NCBI RefSeq assembly: GCF_001270265.1
Contig: NZ_LGAP01000004.1
Location: 62,001-126,000, forward strand
Source: Ensifer adhaerens
Lineage (GTDB): Bacteria; Pseudomonadota; Alphaproteobacteria; Rhizobiales; Rhizobiaceae
Direction: 5' to 3'
Length of the DNA: 64,000 nt
Of this stretch, positions 1 to 9,644 are shown piece after piece. Position 1 is the stretch's first letter. Each line of letters opens with the position of its first letter. A model generated the notes under the pieces. That model saw nothing but the letters and a program-made list of their open reading frames with translations. It did no database searches and was not told the origin of the DNA. The translations under genes and the position numbers were made by a program.

Positions 1-195
1 GCCGGGGACCGTGGCGATGTTGTCGTTGATGAACTTGCCGATGTCCTGGCCTTCTTCAATGTAGATCTTGAGCAAGAGGTCGTAGTCGCCGCTCGTCGAG
101 TACATTTCAGAAACGATCTCCTTGCGGTAGATCTCGTCGGCAACCTCGTAGGTCTTGCCGGGAGCGCACTGCAACTGGACGAAAATCGGTTTCAT
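1..195 (-). CDS. Stand-alone Lrp/AsnC ligand-binding (RAM) domain protein, 3' end outside window
   Basis: The 65 visible residues begin MKPIFVQLQCAPGKTYEVA and contain the SGDYDLLLKI segment typical of the RAM/AsnC effector-binding fold. No helix-turn-helix precedes it, because the ATG at 195 follows a GGGGAAA ribosome site directly. Proteins of this kind (about 80 residues) bind amino acids or similar small ligands and form alpha-beta sandwich dimers or octamers. Some pair with full-length Lrp proteins, but the partner cannot be told here. The C-terminus lies beyond the left window edge. Family assignment is good; function is unknown. Confidence 0.8.
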   Translation of the reverse strand, partial: MKPIFVQLQCAPGKTYEVADEIYRKEIVSEMYSTSGDYDLLLKIYIEEGQDIGKFINDNIATVPG

Positions 196-218
196 GGAGT
201 TTCCCCTGTTTCTGCTTA

Positions 219-334
219 CAGCGCCGCGCGCCAAACATGGCGCGCTAAGGACACTGTAACACTATAAATTTGCGGCATAATTTTCTCCTTAAATCGATTC
301 CGATTTAAGGAATTATGCAGTAGGCCTTCTTTAG
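219..334. repeat. RIME-like palindromic intergenic repeat, copy 1
   Basis: It begins ACAGCGCCGCGCG and ends TTAAGGAATTATGCAGTA, with two internal inverted repeats (GCGCG..CGCGC, and a 3' CCTTAAATCG/CGATTTAAGG arm). The same architecture recurs at 38641, 39956 and 52935, always in the same orientation and always intergenic. It resembles the RIME1 mosaic elements of rhizobia. It separates the Lrp-domain gene from the TIGR02186 gene. Confidence 0.75.
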
Positions 335-379
335 CTGTCCGGCGAGCAAAAGGGAACGTCGGCCGACTGCCGTCAAAGA

Positions 380-1183
380 CTATTCCTTGCGGAAGAGCAG
401 GCTCGCGCCCCAGCCGGTGATGACGGCGAGCAACACCGCAAACAGGCCGTAGAAGAACGGTTGCTGATGCGCCGTCTGGGTGATCACCTGCTCCACACCC
501 GTCTTGACGACGCGCAACGGCAGCGCCTTGGCGGCAACGAAGGTGCCGTCGCGGAAGAGATAGGCACGCACCACATGCACCCCGTTCGGCACGTTGGCCG
601 GCAGGCGGACCGATGCCTTGAACAGGCTGGAGCTGATGAATTGCACGCCGCCCGGATCGCGCTCATAGACGCCGCTGGTCTCGCGGATGCGGCGGAAGGC
701 ATTGCGGAACTCGCCGAGATTGCTGCCGTCGCCGACGAAACCGAGCGGCACGAGCCGCATATGGTCGACACCGATGCCCATATTGCCCATTTCGCCCGGC
801 GGGGCGATCGTCTCGATGTCACGCGTGCTCGACAGCGAATAGGATTCCGGCACCAGCTCGAAGGTCATGGAGCTGGTGTTCACCCAGATGCCGAAAACGC
901 GCTCCTTCTTGCGCACCGTGGCGTTGTCTTTCGGGCCCTCGAGCGAAACGATGATGTTGTATTTGCCCTGCACCAGGAGATTGGGGTCGAAACCGTCGAC
1001 CGCACCGAAGATCGTCAGGTCGGCGCCACGGAAATCCGAGGTGATGGCGATTTCGTCGGTCGAGATGCCGATCTCCAGCTTTTCGGTGAAGTCGTTGGCA
1101 TTCTCGTCCTGCATCTGGGCGCCGGCGGGAGCCGCGAAAGCCAAAGTCAGGGCTGCAAGGGCGATGCGGGCGAGATGGGTCAT
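380..1183 (-). CDS. TIGR02186 family membrane-anchored periplasmic protein
   Basis: This 267-residue protein has a signal peptide (MTHLARIALAALTLAFAAPA, cleavage near AGA-Q) and a beta-rich exported domain. It ends in a C-terminal membrane helix (about residues 240-262, FFYGLFAVLLAVITGWGASL) and a short basic tail. The layout matches the alphaproteobacterial TIGR02186 family, which is regularly found beside TauE/SafE permeases. The ATG overlaps the stop of the upstream permease (TGATG), so the two are translationally coupled and likely act together. The fold is consistent with a periplasmic partner of the permease; no enzymatic motif is evident. Confidence 0.8.
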   Translation of the reverse strand: MTHLARIALAALTLAFAAPAGAQMQDENANDFTEKLEIGISTDEIAITSDFRGADLTIFGAVDGFDPNLLVQGKYNIIVSLEGPKDNATVRKKERVFGIWVNTSSMTFELVPESYSLSSTRDIETIAPPGEMGNMGIGVDHMRLVPLGFVGDGSNLGEFRNAFRRIRETSGVYERDPGGVQFISSSLFKASVRLPANVPNGVHVVRAYLFRDGTFVAAKALPLRVVKTGVEQVITQTAHQQPFFYGLFAVLLAVITGWGASLLFRKE

Positions 1184-2109
1184 CAGAAACCGAACCCCGC
1201 TGACACGACGGAATAGATATCCTTCGGCGGAATGACGAGCTCGATCGCCAGGCGGATGCCGACGGCAAGGACAAGCAGCGCCAGCAGCGCGCGCAACTGC
1301 TCGCCGCGCAGCTTCTGTCCGACCCGCACGCCATATTGCGCGCCGATGACGCCGGCGATCATCAGCACGAAGGCGAGCACGATATCGACGGTATAGTTGG
1401 TCGAGGCCTGGACGATGACCGTGTAGGCGGAAACGAAGACGATCTGGAACAGCGAGGTGCCGACGACGACATTGGTCGGGATGCGCAGGAGATAAATCAT
1501 CGCCGGGACCATGATGAAGCCGCCGCCGACACCCATGACCGACGTCAGGATGCCGATGCAGAAACCAAGGGCCGCAACGGGAATGACGCTCAGATAGATC
1601 TTCGATTTCTTGAACCGCATCTTCAGCGGCAGCCCGTGCACCCAGTTGTGCTGGCCCGGGCGGCGTAGCGACGTCGCCTGGTTCTTGGCGGCCTTGCGCA
1701 TCGCGCGCACGCTTTCCCACAGCATCAGGCTGCCGACCGAGCCCAGCAGCACCACATAGAGCAGCGAGATGACGAGATCGAGCTGACCGGCCCGACGCAA
1801 GAATGAAAAGAGCCAGACACCGAGCGTCGCACCCAAAAGACCGCCGCACAGAAGCACCGTGCCGAGCTTGATGTCGATCGTGCCGCGCCGGAAATGGGTG
1901 ATGGCGCCTGATATCGACGATGCCACGACCTGGTTGGCGCCGGTCGCGACAGCGACCACGGGCGGGATGTTGTAGAAGATCAGGAGAGGCGTGATCAGGA
2001 ACCCGCCGCCGACGCCGAACATGCCTGAGAGAAAGCCGACGGCCGCACCCATGCCGAGGATGATGAGTATGTTCACCGACAACTCTGCGATGGGCAGATA
2101 AATCGTCAC
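1183..2109 (-). CDS. TauE/SafE family sulfite/sulfonate exporter permease
   Basis: The protein has 308 residues and about eight membrane helices in two homologous halves. Each half begins with the family's glycine-rich motif (VGFLSGMFGVGGGFLITPLL near residue 25 and a GILTSVMGVGGGFIMVPAMI repeat near 185). The family exports sulfite, sulfoacetate or related organosulfur anions. The start is taken as GTG at 2109 because GAGG lies 7 nt upstream; no in-frame ATG is as well placed. Its stop overlaps the TIGR02186 start by one base. A 15-bp palindrome at 2133-2147 lies in the 5' region and may be an operator. The substrate is not predictable from sequence. Confidence 0.85.
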   Translation of the reverse strand: MTIYLPIAELSVNILIILGMGAAVGFLSGMFGVGGGFLITPLLIFYNIPPVVAVATGANQVVASSISGAITHFRRGTIDIKLGTVLLCGGLLGATLGVWLFSFLRRAGQLDLVISLLYVVLLGSVGSLMLWESVRAMRKAAKNQATSLRRPGQHNWVHGLPLKMRFKKSKIYLSVIPVAALGFCIGILTSVMGVGGGFIMVPAMIYLLRIPTNVVVGTSLFQIVFVSAYTVIVQASTNYTVDIVLAFVLMIAGVIGAQYGVRVGQKLRGEQLRALLALLVLAVGIRLAIELVIPPKDIYSVVSAGFGF

Positions 2110-2132
2110 GCCGGGACCTCAATATGCCAACG

Positions 2133-2147
2133 GCCCGCAGTGCGGGC
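2133..2147. promoter_or_regulatory. 15-bp palindrome upstream of the TauE/SafE gene
   Basis: GCCCGCAGTGCGGGC is a perfect inverted repeat 24 bp upstream of the GTG start. It could be an operator or a leader hairpin. There is no match to a motif I can name. Confidence 0.3.
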
Positions 2148-2357
2148 GAAAAACGTCACAGTGGCAAGTAATTCACCACGGAGGGGGGATTATCTCTGAA
2201 AGCCGACACCTCTCCCGAAGGCGAGGTGGCATAGGCTTCCGTCATGCGCTCCTACGCCGGAGCTGTCAACCTTTTCAGCCACATGGCGGACAGCTTCGGT
2301 TCCGCGAACCGTGTCACCCGGCTCTGCGGCTTTATTGCGGCGGCAACCCCTGCCGGA

Positions 2358-5300
2358 TCAGGAATTGCGCTTGAGCAATTCCTTCACCAGCTGGTCGGTG
2401 ATTTCACCGGTCGGCTCCTGGCCAACAGATGTCTGGAAGGCCTTGATCGCCGCAACCGTCTTCTTGCCCAGCTGGCCGTCCGGCTTGCCGGCGTCGAAGC
2501 CGTTGTTGTTGAGGATGGCCTGGATGTTGCGAATGGCCTTGCCCATGTCGATCGAGGCGGTCTTGTTGGCCGGGCCTACCCACGCATCCGGCACGTCGAC
2601 CGTGTTTGCCTTGGCGTCGACCGGCTGCGGCTTCCAGGCATCGGCGTTGGCCTTTGCACGCGAAAGCTGCTCCGGCTTCATCGCCTTGGCCACTTCGTCG
2701 CGCTTGGCCGCGGCATCCATGTCGCCCTCGCGGGCGGCGGCGGCAAACCATTTGTAGGAGGCTTCAAGATCCTGCGGCACGCCGTTGCCGCGGGCATAGA
2801 GGACAGCCAGATTGAACTGGCTGTCGCGGATGCCGAGCTCGGCTGCCTTGGCGAACCAGTTGGTCGCCCCGGCGAAATCCGGCGAGCCGTCGCGGCCGCT
2901 GGCCAGCATCACGGCAAGATTGTGCATGGCGCTGGCATTGCCCTGCCCGGCCGCCTTCAGATAGAGAACCTTGGCCCTGGCCGCGTCGCGCGTCAGGCCC
3001 GAGCCCTTTTCGTACATGCTGGCCAGCCGATATTCGGCCGGCACGACGCCGCCGTCTGCGGCGCGCTGATACCATTTGGCGGCTTCCGCCAGGTCTTCCC
3101 TAACGCCGCGACCTTCGGTGAAGCGCGCGCCGATCTCATAGAAAGCCAGGGGGTCGCCACCCTTGGCGGCCGTCACCAGCGCAACCGGGCCGAAACCATC
3201 AGGCAGGACGACTTCGGCAGCCTTTGCGACCGGCGCAAAGGTTCCGGCCTGCCCGGCATCGGCCGGCGCGGCCTGGAACGTCGAAGCGGCTACCGGCTCC
3301 TTGGCTTCCGGCACCGGCTGAAGCAGCGGTGCCCGTGTTTCGGTCGTCGCCACCGTCGATGCGGACATATCGGCCGGCGGCGTCGAGATGGCCGGCGTCT
3401 GCACGGCGCTTGACGGTTGCTCGACAGAATCGAGCGGTGCTTCGGGAATGGGCTGCAGCGCTTCAACCGGTGTTTCGGTCGCAACGGCCGCGGCCGAAGG
3501 TGCCTGGTCGCCTGCGATATCTCGTTCATTGGCGATCGTCGCCTGCTCGGCGACGGGAGCCACTTTCTGCTCGATGATCGCCACCGGCTCGGCAACGGGC
3601 GCGTCGCTGCCCTTCAGCATGGCGCCGACGAGAGGATAGGACATGATCGCCAGAAGCACGGCACCGACAGCCATGAGGATCGGTCGGCGATGGCGGGCAA
3701 AGGCACCGCCGACCCCGCTGGCAACGCCACCGTCCTTGGCCTTGTTGAGCGTATCGGCTTCCTCGACGGCCAGCTGTGCCGCCCGGCGGGCGGCGGCAAT
3801 GAAGTCTGCCTTGTCGCCGTCAGCGGCCGGTTTGCCGCCGCGGTTCATCTGGCCGGCGCGCACGCGCTCGAGGATCTTCTTGACGTCGGGAACGCCCGAA
3901 CCCGGCTCGAGCAGCTGATTGGCCTCTTCCGGCGCCAACATCTCGGACGGGTCGATGGAGGGGGCGGGCTCGACGAGTTGCCGTGCCGGCTCCTGTGCGG
4001 GCTCAGCCCGCTTTCCGGAAAAGCGCCGGGTCAGGCCGGCAAGCAGGCCCGTGCGGGCAGCAGCGACCGGCTGTTCGCGCGCACCGTCGGGCTCGATGGT
4101 CGAAACCTGACCTTCGTCGCCGGCAAACGCGGTCGCATGCGCAGATGCAGTGGCGGCGGCGATGACGCCGTCGTCTTCCGCCTGGAGGGCGCGGACATTG
4201 CGCTGCAGATCCTGATAGCGGTCATCGAGATCGGCGCCGCTGAAGGGGTCGTTGAATTCCGGCTGCGTTGCCTTGGGCATCGCAGCCATTTCGCGCGCCA
4301 CCGGCGCCTCGTAATGTGCCGCAGCCATGGCAGGCTCGCGTCCCTCGATCCGCTCGAGCTTGTCGGCGATATGGACGAGGGTTTCATGCAGGGCTTCGAA
4401 GGTGCGCGCCGTGCGCTCGTCGCTGGAGCGGCTGAGATCTTCGAGCGTGCGCAGGTCTTCCGCCAGCGCCGAGATCGCCGCGAGATCGCCGCCACCTGCC
4501 GACTGCGGCATGCCCTTTTTCGAATAGGCCTCCATTACCGCCTCGGCCGCCTGGCGGGCAGCCTCGACGATGTACTCGTCGCTGGTGGCGAAATAGTCTT
4601 CGAGTGCATTCATGCGGCTCTCGAATTCCACCGGCATGGCAGCGCCTGCCTCGCTGCGGGGCTGGCTGACCAGGGTCGACAGATTGGCGATCTGGGCTTC
4701 GAGATTGTACAAGGCAGCGCGGTCGTCGAACGGCGCCGCATAGGTTTCTTCCAGCCGCTGGGCAATGCCCGCAAGCCGGTCTTCGAGCCGGTCGAAACGC
4801 GGATCGGCAACGGGGTGCGCGCTCAGCGTATCGAGATCGTCGATGCGACGGGCAAGATAGTCGAGCCGCTCGGCGAGCGCATCGTTGACGCTGCCTTGAT
4901 CGAGCGCCTCGATCTTGCGGGAAATGTCGTTGAGGTGGCCCGTCAGGTCCGGCTGGGCGTTCCGGTGGCTGCGCTCCATCAGCAGGGAAAGCTGATCCAG
5001 GCGCTCTTCCAGTCCGGCGGCTGCCTTTTCGCTCGCGAGATCCTCGACCCGCGCAGCCAGCGCCTCCAGGCGCGAGCCGAGACCGGAATCGTTCGGGCGG
5101 GACAATCCGTCGATCTGCCGCGAAAGGTCACCGAGCCTGGTTTCCAGGCGATTGGCGAAACCACCGTCGAGGCTGGTCGTGCTGCGGCTGCTCGCGGCGA
5201 TCGCCCGGCTGATTTCGTCAAGCCGTGCATCGAGATCGGCGAACTGCGACACGAGGCGCCGGTCGTCCGGCTGTATCTGGCGGCCGAGCATTTCGATCGC

Positions 5301-6149
5301 CTGGGCAACGGCAATCATCTTGCCTTCGAGCACATCGACGGCAGAGCTGTTGCCGAGCGCGCCGATCTGCGACTTGATCTCGTCAAGCCGGTAGGCCAGC
5401 GCCACCAGTTCGTCGTCGCGATTCTGGTCGAAGGCGATCAACCGATCCTCGACGCCGTTCCAGCGGCTTTCCATACGGCGAACGCTGTCTTCGCGCGCCA
5501 GCCCGTCGATCATCGCGCGCAGGTCGTCAAAATCGCTGCGCAGCGCGTCGGCCTGGGCGGGCGATGCCTGGCGGCCGAGCTGCTGGATGCTGTCGGCAAG
5601 GCGCTGCATGTCGCCGCGAACGTCTTCGGCGAAGCTGTGGTCCTGGGCCTGCGCCTTGATGCCGCGAATTTCGGCGCGCAGGGAATTCATCTCGCGGGTG
5701 AGCCCGTCGGTGATGTCGCGCTTGAGGTCCTGGCGCAATCCGACGAGCGCCTCGGCGATATCGTTGACGGCAGCGGCCGGCCGGGCGACAGGCGCACGCA
5801 CCGGCTGCGCCCGCATGTCGTCGACATAGCGCTCGGGCTCGCGCTGAGCCAGGCGATCCGGCTCGCGTTGCGGCAGGCGGTCTCTCAAGGCCGGCCGCTC
5901 GCGCGAGGTGCTCAGCGCCCGCTGGCGCTGCATGATTTCGGAAACGGCCTCACGGGGGGATGGGATATCGCGGGGGGCAATACGCTCGCGCTCGACCGGG
6001 CGGGCCGGCGGCTCGCGTCCCGCGCCGTTCATCAAGCCTTCGATCCGGGCTTCGAGCCCTTCGATCGTGCGGTTCAAGGCGTCCAGCGAGGGCCGCTCGC
6101 CATAGCTCTGGCTGCCAGCGCGCTGAGGATTTGATCGCGATCCATTCAT
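2358..6149 (-). CDS. podJ: PodJ-like polar organelle development protein
   Basis: The 1263-residue protein has a long cytoplasmic N-terminal part (about 1-750) rich in heptad-like coiled coils, with repeated stretches such as RLDEISRAI and RIDDLDTLS. A single membrane helix follows at about 820-843 (ILMAVGAVLLAIMSYPLVGA), then a Pro/Ala-rich linker. The periplasmic region has SEL1/TPR-like repeats (about 990-1150, e.g. AAKWYQRAADGGVVPAEYRLA) and a C-terminal peptidoglycan-binding domain (about 1200-1256). This is the PodJ architecture; PodJ scaffolds old-pole and new-pole proteins, and in S. meliloti podJ1 affects envelope functions and division. A near-consensus CtrA site (6312-6327) lies upstream. 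An alternative name is 'SEL1/peptidoglycan-binding protein'. The S. meliloti homologue is, as I recall, also next to a beta-oxidation operon. Confidence 0.85.
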   Translation of the reverse strand: MNGSRSNPQRAGSQSYGERPSLDALNRTIEGLEARIEGLMNGAGREPPARPVERERIAPRDIPSPREAVSEIMQRQRALSTSRERPALRDRLPQREPDRLAQREPERYVDDMRAQPVRAPVARPAAAVNDIAEALVGLRQDLKRDITDGLTREMNSLRAEIRGIKAQAQDHSFAEDVRGDMQRLADSIQQLGRQASPAQADALRSDFDDLRAMIDGLAREDSVRRMESRWNGVEDRLIAFDQNRDDELVALAYRLDEIKSQIGALGNSSAVDVLEGKMIAVAQAIEMLGRQIQPDDRRLVSQFADLDARLDEISRAIAASSRSTTSLDGGFANRLETRLGDLSRQIDGLSRPNDSGLGSRLEALAARVEDLASEKAAAGLEERLDQLSLLMERSHRNAQPDLTGHLNDISRKIEALDQGSVNDALAERLDYLARRIDDLDTLSAHPVADPRFDRLEDRLAGIAQRLEETYAAPFDDRAALYNLEAQIANLSTLVSQPRSEAGAAMPVEFESRMNALEDYFATSDEYIVEAARQAAEAVMEAYSKKGMPQSAGGGDLAAISALAEDLRTLEDLSRSSDERTARTFEALHETLVHIADKLERIEGREPAMAAAHYEAPVAREMAAMPKATQPEFNDPFSGADLDDRYQDLQRNVRALQAEDDGVIAAATASAHATAFAGDEGQVSTIEPDGAREQPVAAARTGLLAGLTRRFSGKRAEPAQEPARQLVEPAPSIDPSEMLAPEEANQLLEPGSGVPDVKKILERVRAGQMNRGGKPAADGDKADFIAAARRAAQLAVEEADTLNKAKDGGVASGVGGAFARHRRPILMAVGAVLLAIMSYPLVGAMLKGSDAPVAEPVAIIEQKVAPVAEQATIANERDIAGDQAPSAAAVATETPVEALQPIPEAPLDSVEQPSSAVQTPAISTPPADMSASTVATTETRAPLLQPVPEAKEPVAASTFQAAPADAGQAGTFAPVAKAAEVVLPDGFGPVALVTAAKGGDPLAFYEIGARFTEGRGVREDLAEAAKWYQRAADGGVVPAEYRLASMYEKGSGLTRDAARAKVLYLKAAGQGNASAMHNLAVMLASGRDGSPDFAGATNWFAKAAELGIRDSQFNLAVLYARGNGVPQDLEASYKWFAAAAREGDMDAAAKRDEVAKAMKPEQLSRAKANADAWKPQPVDAKANTVDVPDAWVGPANKTASIDMGKAIRNIQAILNNNGFDAGKPDGQLGKKTVAAIKAFQTSVGQEPTGEITDQLVKELLKRNS

Positions 6150-6311
6150 TGTGCTCTTCGCCCCTGTCCGTCGGCCATCTCGAAAGTCGCCACGGAAGGA
6201 AACGGTTTCCTTCGCCCCTGCGCACTTCCGACGTGAGCAAAGCTACAACAATGCGAGGACCGGACCGGTTGCAGCTTTGACCATCTCAACACGCACCTTT
6301 CATTAAACGTG

Positions 6312-6327
6312 GTAAACAAGCCGTTAA
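6312..6327 (-). promoter_or_regulatory. Possible CtrA box upstream of podJ
   Basis: On the minus strand the sequence reads TTAA-N7-TTTAC, one mismatch from the CtrA consensus TTAA-N7-TTAAC. It lies about 165 bp upstream of the podJ ATG. podJ is a cell-cycle-regulated gene in Caulobacter; control here is an inference from position and motif. Confidence 0.35.
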
Positions 6328-6435
6328 CCGGCGTCGATTTTTTAACGATTTGGCAGGGCAGACGATGGAGAGTGCGGCGCGGCGGTGATTTGACCGCTCG
6401 AGCCGCCGACAAGCGAAACTTCGATAGGGCGCTAT

Positions 6436-6461
6436 TTTTGACGTTTACGCAAACGTCAAAA
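6436..6461. promoter_or_regulatory. 26-bp palindromic operator of the beta-oxidation operon (LiuR/MerR-type candidate)
   Basis: Two 11-bp arms, TTTTGACGTTT and its exact complement, flank the centre ACGC. The whole 26-mer is repeated without change at 40293-40318, and a diverged copy is at 54576-54596. It starts 146 bp before the acyl-CoA dehydrogenase ATG. The motif resembles sites described for MerR-family LiuR regulators of branched-chain amino-acid and fatty-acid catabolism in proteobacteria. Confidence 0.7.
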
Positions 6462-6581
6462 TTTTGTAGCATCCTGCCAACGATGCGGAACCGCCCTCAG
6501 ATGGCGGCGCATTCGGCATGTTGCAACCGGACGTCGGCCGAGTGGAGGCGACGATCCGAAAGCGAAAAAGGCGAGGAAAGA

Positions 6582-8378
6582 ATGCCCACCTACAAGGCAC
6601 CGGTCGACGATACTCTCTTCATTCTGAACGACGTGCTCGGCATCGAGCGATACAACAACCTTCCCGGCTTTGCCGATGCGACGCCCGACATGATCGAAGC
6701 GATCGTCGGCGAAGCCGCCAAGCTTGCCGAAGAAGTGCTGTTCCCGGTCAACCTTTCCGGCGACCAGGAAGGCTGCAAGCGCCGCGACGACGGTTCGGTC
6801 AGCGTGCCCAAAGGCTTCAAGCAGGCCTTCGATCTCTACCGCGAAGGCGGCTGGCTCGGGCTCTCCGTGCCGGAGGAATTCGGCGGCCAGGGCCTGCCCT
6901 ATACGCTGCACACCGCCGTCGGCGAATACATGTCCTCGGCCAACATGGCACTGACGATGTATCCGGGCCTCACCCAGGGCGCGATCGCCGCGATCCTGGT
7001 GCACGGCTCGGACGAGCAGAAGAAGGCCTATCTGCCGAAGATGGTGGAAGGCACATGGACCGGCACGATGAACCTGACGGAGCCGCATTGCGGCACCGAC
7101 CTCGGGCTCCTTCGCAGCAAGGCCGTGCCTGATGGTAACGGCGCTTACAAGATTTCCGGCCAGAAGATCTTCATCTCCGCCGGCGAACACGACATGTCGG
7201 ACAACATTATCCACCTGGTGCTCGCCCGCATCGAGGGCGCGCCAGAAGGCGTGAAGGGCATCTCGCTGTTCATCGTGCCGAAGTTCAAGCTGAACGGCGA
7301 CGGCGAACTGGGCGAGCGCAATGGCGTTTCCTGTGGCGCCATCGAGCACAAGATGGGCATCCACGGCAACTCGACTTGCGTCATGAACTATGACGAGGCC
7401 GAGGGCTACCTCATCGGCACGGAGAACAAGGGCCTCAACGCCATGTTCGTGATGATGAACGAAGCCCGCCTCGGGGTCGGCCTGCAGGGCCTGTCGATCG
7501 CCGAAATCGCCTACCAGAACGCCGCCAACTATGCCCGCGACCGCATCCAGGGCCGTTCGCTTTCCGGCCCGAAGGCTCCGGACAAGAAGGCCGACCCGAT
7601 CATCGTGCATCCGGATGTGCGCCGCACGCTGATGACGATCCGCGCCTTCAACGAGGCCGGCCGTGCGTTCACGCTCTGGACCGCACTGAAATCCGATATC
7701 GCCCACCGTTCCGACAATGACGCCGACCGCCAGACGGCCGACGACATCCTCGGGCTGATGACGCCGATCCTCAAGGGCGTCCTGACCGACAAGGGCTTCG
7801 ACCACGCGGTCATGGCGCAGCAGATGTTCGGCGGCCACGGCTATATCGAAGAGCACGGCATGAGCCAGTATGTCCGCGATGCCCGCATCGCGATGATCTA
7901 CGAAGGTGCCAACGGCATCCAGGCGCTCGATCTCGTCGGTCGCAAGCTCGGCCTCAACGGCGGCCGCGCCGTCATGGCGCTGTTCAAGGAAATCGGCGAT
8001 TTCTGCGACGAGAACCGCAGCGACGAGAAGCTGGCCACCTATACCAAGGCGCTGAAGAAGGGCCTCAACGACCTGCAGGCTTCCACCATGTGGTTCATGC
8101 AGAACGCCATGGCCAAGCCCGACAATGCCGGCGCCGGCTCGACCGACTACATGCACCTCTTTGGTCTCGTCGTGCTCGGTTACATGTGGGCGAAGATCGC
8201 CAAGACCGCCGAGGAAAAACTAGCCTCTGGCGAAACGGCACGCGCGGACTATCTGAAGAACAAGCTGATCACCGCGACCTTCTTCATGGAAAGGATCCTG
8301 CCGGAAACGGCGCTGCGCAAGGCCCGCATCGAGACGGGCGCCGACACGGTGATGGCGCTCGACGCGGCCGCGTTCTGA
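6582..8378 (+). CDS. Acyl-CoA dehydrogenase with C-terminal extension (FadE/DmdC type)
   Basis: This flavoprotein catalyses the first, FAD-dependent step of beta-oxidation (acyl-CoA to 2-enoyl-CoA). The protein has 598 residues, longer than the usual ~380 of simple acyl-CoA dehydrogenases. It contains the FAD/acyl-binding signature ([13 protein letters not shown] near residue 170), the [20 protein letters not shown] block near 420 and [18 protein letters not shown] after it, then a helical C-terminal domain. The length and blocks match the subfamily that includes DmdC (methylmercaptopropionyl-CoA dehydrogenase) and long FadE-like enzymes, so chain specificity is open. ATG 6582 is preceded by GGCGAGGAAAG; the longer in-frame extension upstream runs through the operator and is not used. 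First gene of the operon with thiolase, lipoprotein and FadB. Confidence 0.9.
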   Translation: MPTYKAPVDDTLFILNDVLGIERYNNLPGFADATPDMIEAIVGEAAKLAEEVLFPVNLSGDQEGCKRRDDGSVSVPKGFKQAFDLYREGGWLGLSVPEEFGGQGLPYTLHTAVGEYMSSANMALTMYPGLTQGAIAAILVHGSDEQKKAYLPKMVEGTWTGTMNLTEPHCGTDLGLLRSKAVPDGNGAYKISGQKIFISAGEHDMSDNIIHLVLARIEGAPEGVKGISLFIVPKFKLNGDGELGERNGVSCGAIEHKMGIHGNSTCVMNYDEAEGYLIGTENKGLNAMFVMMNEARLGVGLQGLSIAEIAYQNAANYARDRIQGRSLSGPKAPDKKADPIIVHPDVRRTLMTIRAFNEAGRAFTLWTALKSDIAHRSDNDADRQTADDILGLMTPILKGVLTDKGFDHAVMAQQMFGGHGYIEEHGMSQYVRDARIAMIYEGANGIQALDLVGRKLGLNGGRAVMALFKEIGDFCDENRSDEKLATYTKALKKGLNDLQASTMWFMQNAMAKPDNAGAGSTDYMHLFGLVVLGYMWAKIAKTAEEKLASGETARADYLKNKLITATFFMERILPETALRKARIETGADTVMALDAAAF

Positions 8379-8395
8379 TATCCAACTGTTTGACG

Positions 8396-8417
8396 GGCAG
8401 CACCGGACGGTGCTGCC
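8396..8417 (+). other. Intercistronic hairpin between acyl-CoA dehydrogenase and thiolase genes
   Basis: A 9-bp perfect stem (GGCAGCACC with GGTGCTGCC) closes a GGAC loop. There is no U-tract, so it is more likely an mRNA-processing or stabilising hairpin than a terminator. Confidence 0.5.
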
Positions 8418-8433
8418 GAAAGGGAGATGAGAC

Positions 8434-9642
8434 ATGACGAAAGTCTTCGTTTACGACCACGTGCGCACACCGCGCGGCCGTGGCAAGAAGGACGGATCGC
8501 TGCACGAAGTGCCGTCCGTTCGCCTTGCGGCCAAAATGCTGGAGGCCGTGCGTGATCGCAACGGGCTCGATACGTCGACCGTCGACGACATCATCATGGG
8601 CTGCGTCGATCCGGTGATGGATGCCGGCTCGGTGATCCCGAAGGCCGCCGCCTTCGAGGCAGGTTACTCCACCCGTGCGCCCGGCATGCAGATCTCGCGC
8701 TTCTGCGCGTCGGGTCTCGACGCCGTCAACTTCGGCGCAGCGAAGATCGCCCAGGGTGCCGACGACATCGTGATCGCCGGCGGCGTCGAATCGATGTCGC
8801 GCGTCGGCCTCGGCATGTCCGGCGGCTCCTGGTTCATGGACCCGTCCGTCAACCTGCCGGCCTATTTCATGCCGCAGGGCGTGTCGGCCGACCTGATCGC
8901 CACCAAATACGGTTTCAGCCGCGACGACGTCGACGCCTACGCCGTCGAAAGCCAGAAGCGCGCCGCCCATTCCTGGGAAAAGGGCTACTTCAAGAAGTCG
9001 GTCGTGCCGGTGAAGGACCAGAACGGGCTGACCATTCTTGACCGCGACGAGCACATGCGTCCCGGCACAGACATGCAGGCGCTCGCCTCGCTCAACCCGT
9101 CGTTCCAGATGCCGGGCGAGATGGGCGGCTTCGAAGCCGTCGGCATCCAGGCGCATCCGGAAATCGAGAAGATCAACTACGTGCACCATGCCGGCAACTC
9201 TTCGGGCATCGTCGACGGTGCTGCGGCCGTGCTGCTCGGCTCCAAGGCCGGCGGCGAGAGCATGGGCCTCAAGCCCCGTGCCCGCATCCGCGCCTTCGCC
9301 AATATCGGTTCCGATCCGGCGCTGATGCTGACCGGCCCGGTCGACGTCACCGAGAAGCTGCTCGCGCGCGCCGACATGAAGCTCTCCGACATCGATCTCT
9401 TCGAACTCAACGAGGCTTTTGCCGCCGTCGTGCTGCGCTACATGCAGGCCTTCGACATCCCGCACGACAAGATCAACGTCAACGGCGGCGCGATCGCCAT
9501 GGGCCATCCGCTCGGCGCCACCGGCGCGATGATCCTCGGCACGGTGCTCGACGAGCTGGAACGGCGCGATCTCAACACCGCGCTGGTGACGCTGTGCATC
9601 GGCGCCGGCATGGGCACCGCCACGATCATCGAAAGGGTCTGA
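8434..9642 (+). CDS. fadA: Acetyl-CoA C-acyltransferase (thiolase)
   Basis: This 402-residue thiolase cleaves 3-ketoacyl-CoA with CoA in the last step of beta-oxidation. The acyl-accepting cysteine is in [14 protein letters not shown] (Cys91). The active-site blocks [16 protein letters not shown] (His) and [10 protein letters not shown] (Cys) are intact at the C-terminus. AAAGGGAGATGAG gives a good ribosome site. It lies 55 bp after the acyl-CoA dehydrogenase and 2 bp before a small lipoprotein gene, with fadB next. Operon context favours FadA function over acetoacetyl-CoA biosynthesis, although the two types are similar in sequence. Confidence 0.9.
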   Translation: MTKVFVYDHVRTPRGRGKKDGSLHEVPSVRLAAKMLEAVRDRNGLDTSTVDDIIMGCVDPVMDAGSVIPKAAAFEAGYSTRAPGMQISRFCASGLDAVNFGAAKIAQGADDIVIAGGVESMSRVGLGMSGGSWFMDPSVNLPAYFMPQGVSADLIATKYGFSRDDVDAYAVESQKRAAHSWEKGYFKKSVVPVKDQNGLTILDRDEHMRPGTDMQALASLNPSFQMPGEMGGFEAVGIQAHPEIEKINYVHHAGNSSGIVDGAAAVLLGSKAGGESMGLKPRARIRAFANIGSDPALMLTGPVDVTEKLLARADMKLSDIDLFELNEAFAAVVLRYMQAFDIPHDKINVNGGAIAMGHPLGATGAMILGTVLDELERRDLNTALVTLCIGAGMGTATIIERV

Positions 9643-9644
9643 CG

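Larger units (their letters stand above)
6150..6581. other. Divergent intergenic region between podJ and the beta-oxidation operon
   Basis: This 432-bp stretch has no convincing gene. It holds the promoter regions of both divergent units, a near-consensus CtrA box on the podJ side (6312-6327) and a 26-bp palindromic operator on the beta-oxidation side (6436-6461). Confidence 0.6.

Noticed and set aside
2160-2260. 29-codon minus-strand frame (MTEAYATSPSGEVSAF...) upstream of the TauE gene, a possible leader peptide
   Set aside because: AGGAG is too close to the ATG, no function or repetition of codons is visible, and random frames of this length are common at this GC content.
3417-6134. Very long (905-codon) plus-strand frame opposite podJ
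   Set aside because: It is a shadow of the GC-rich podJ coding strand; its protein is arginine/leucine-rich with no family features.
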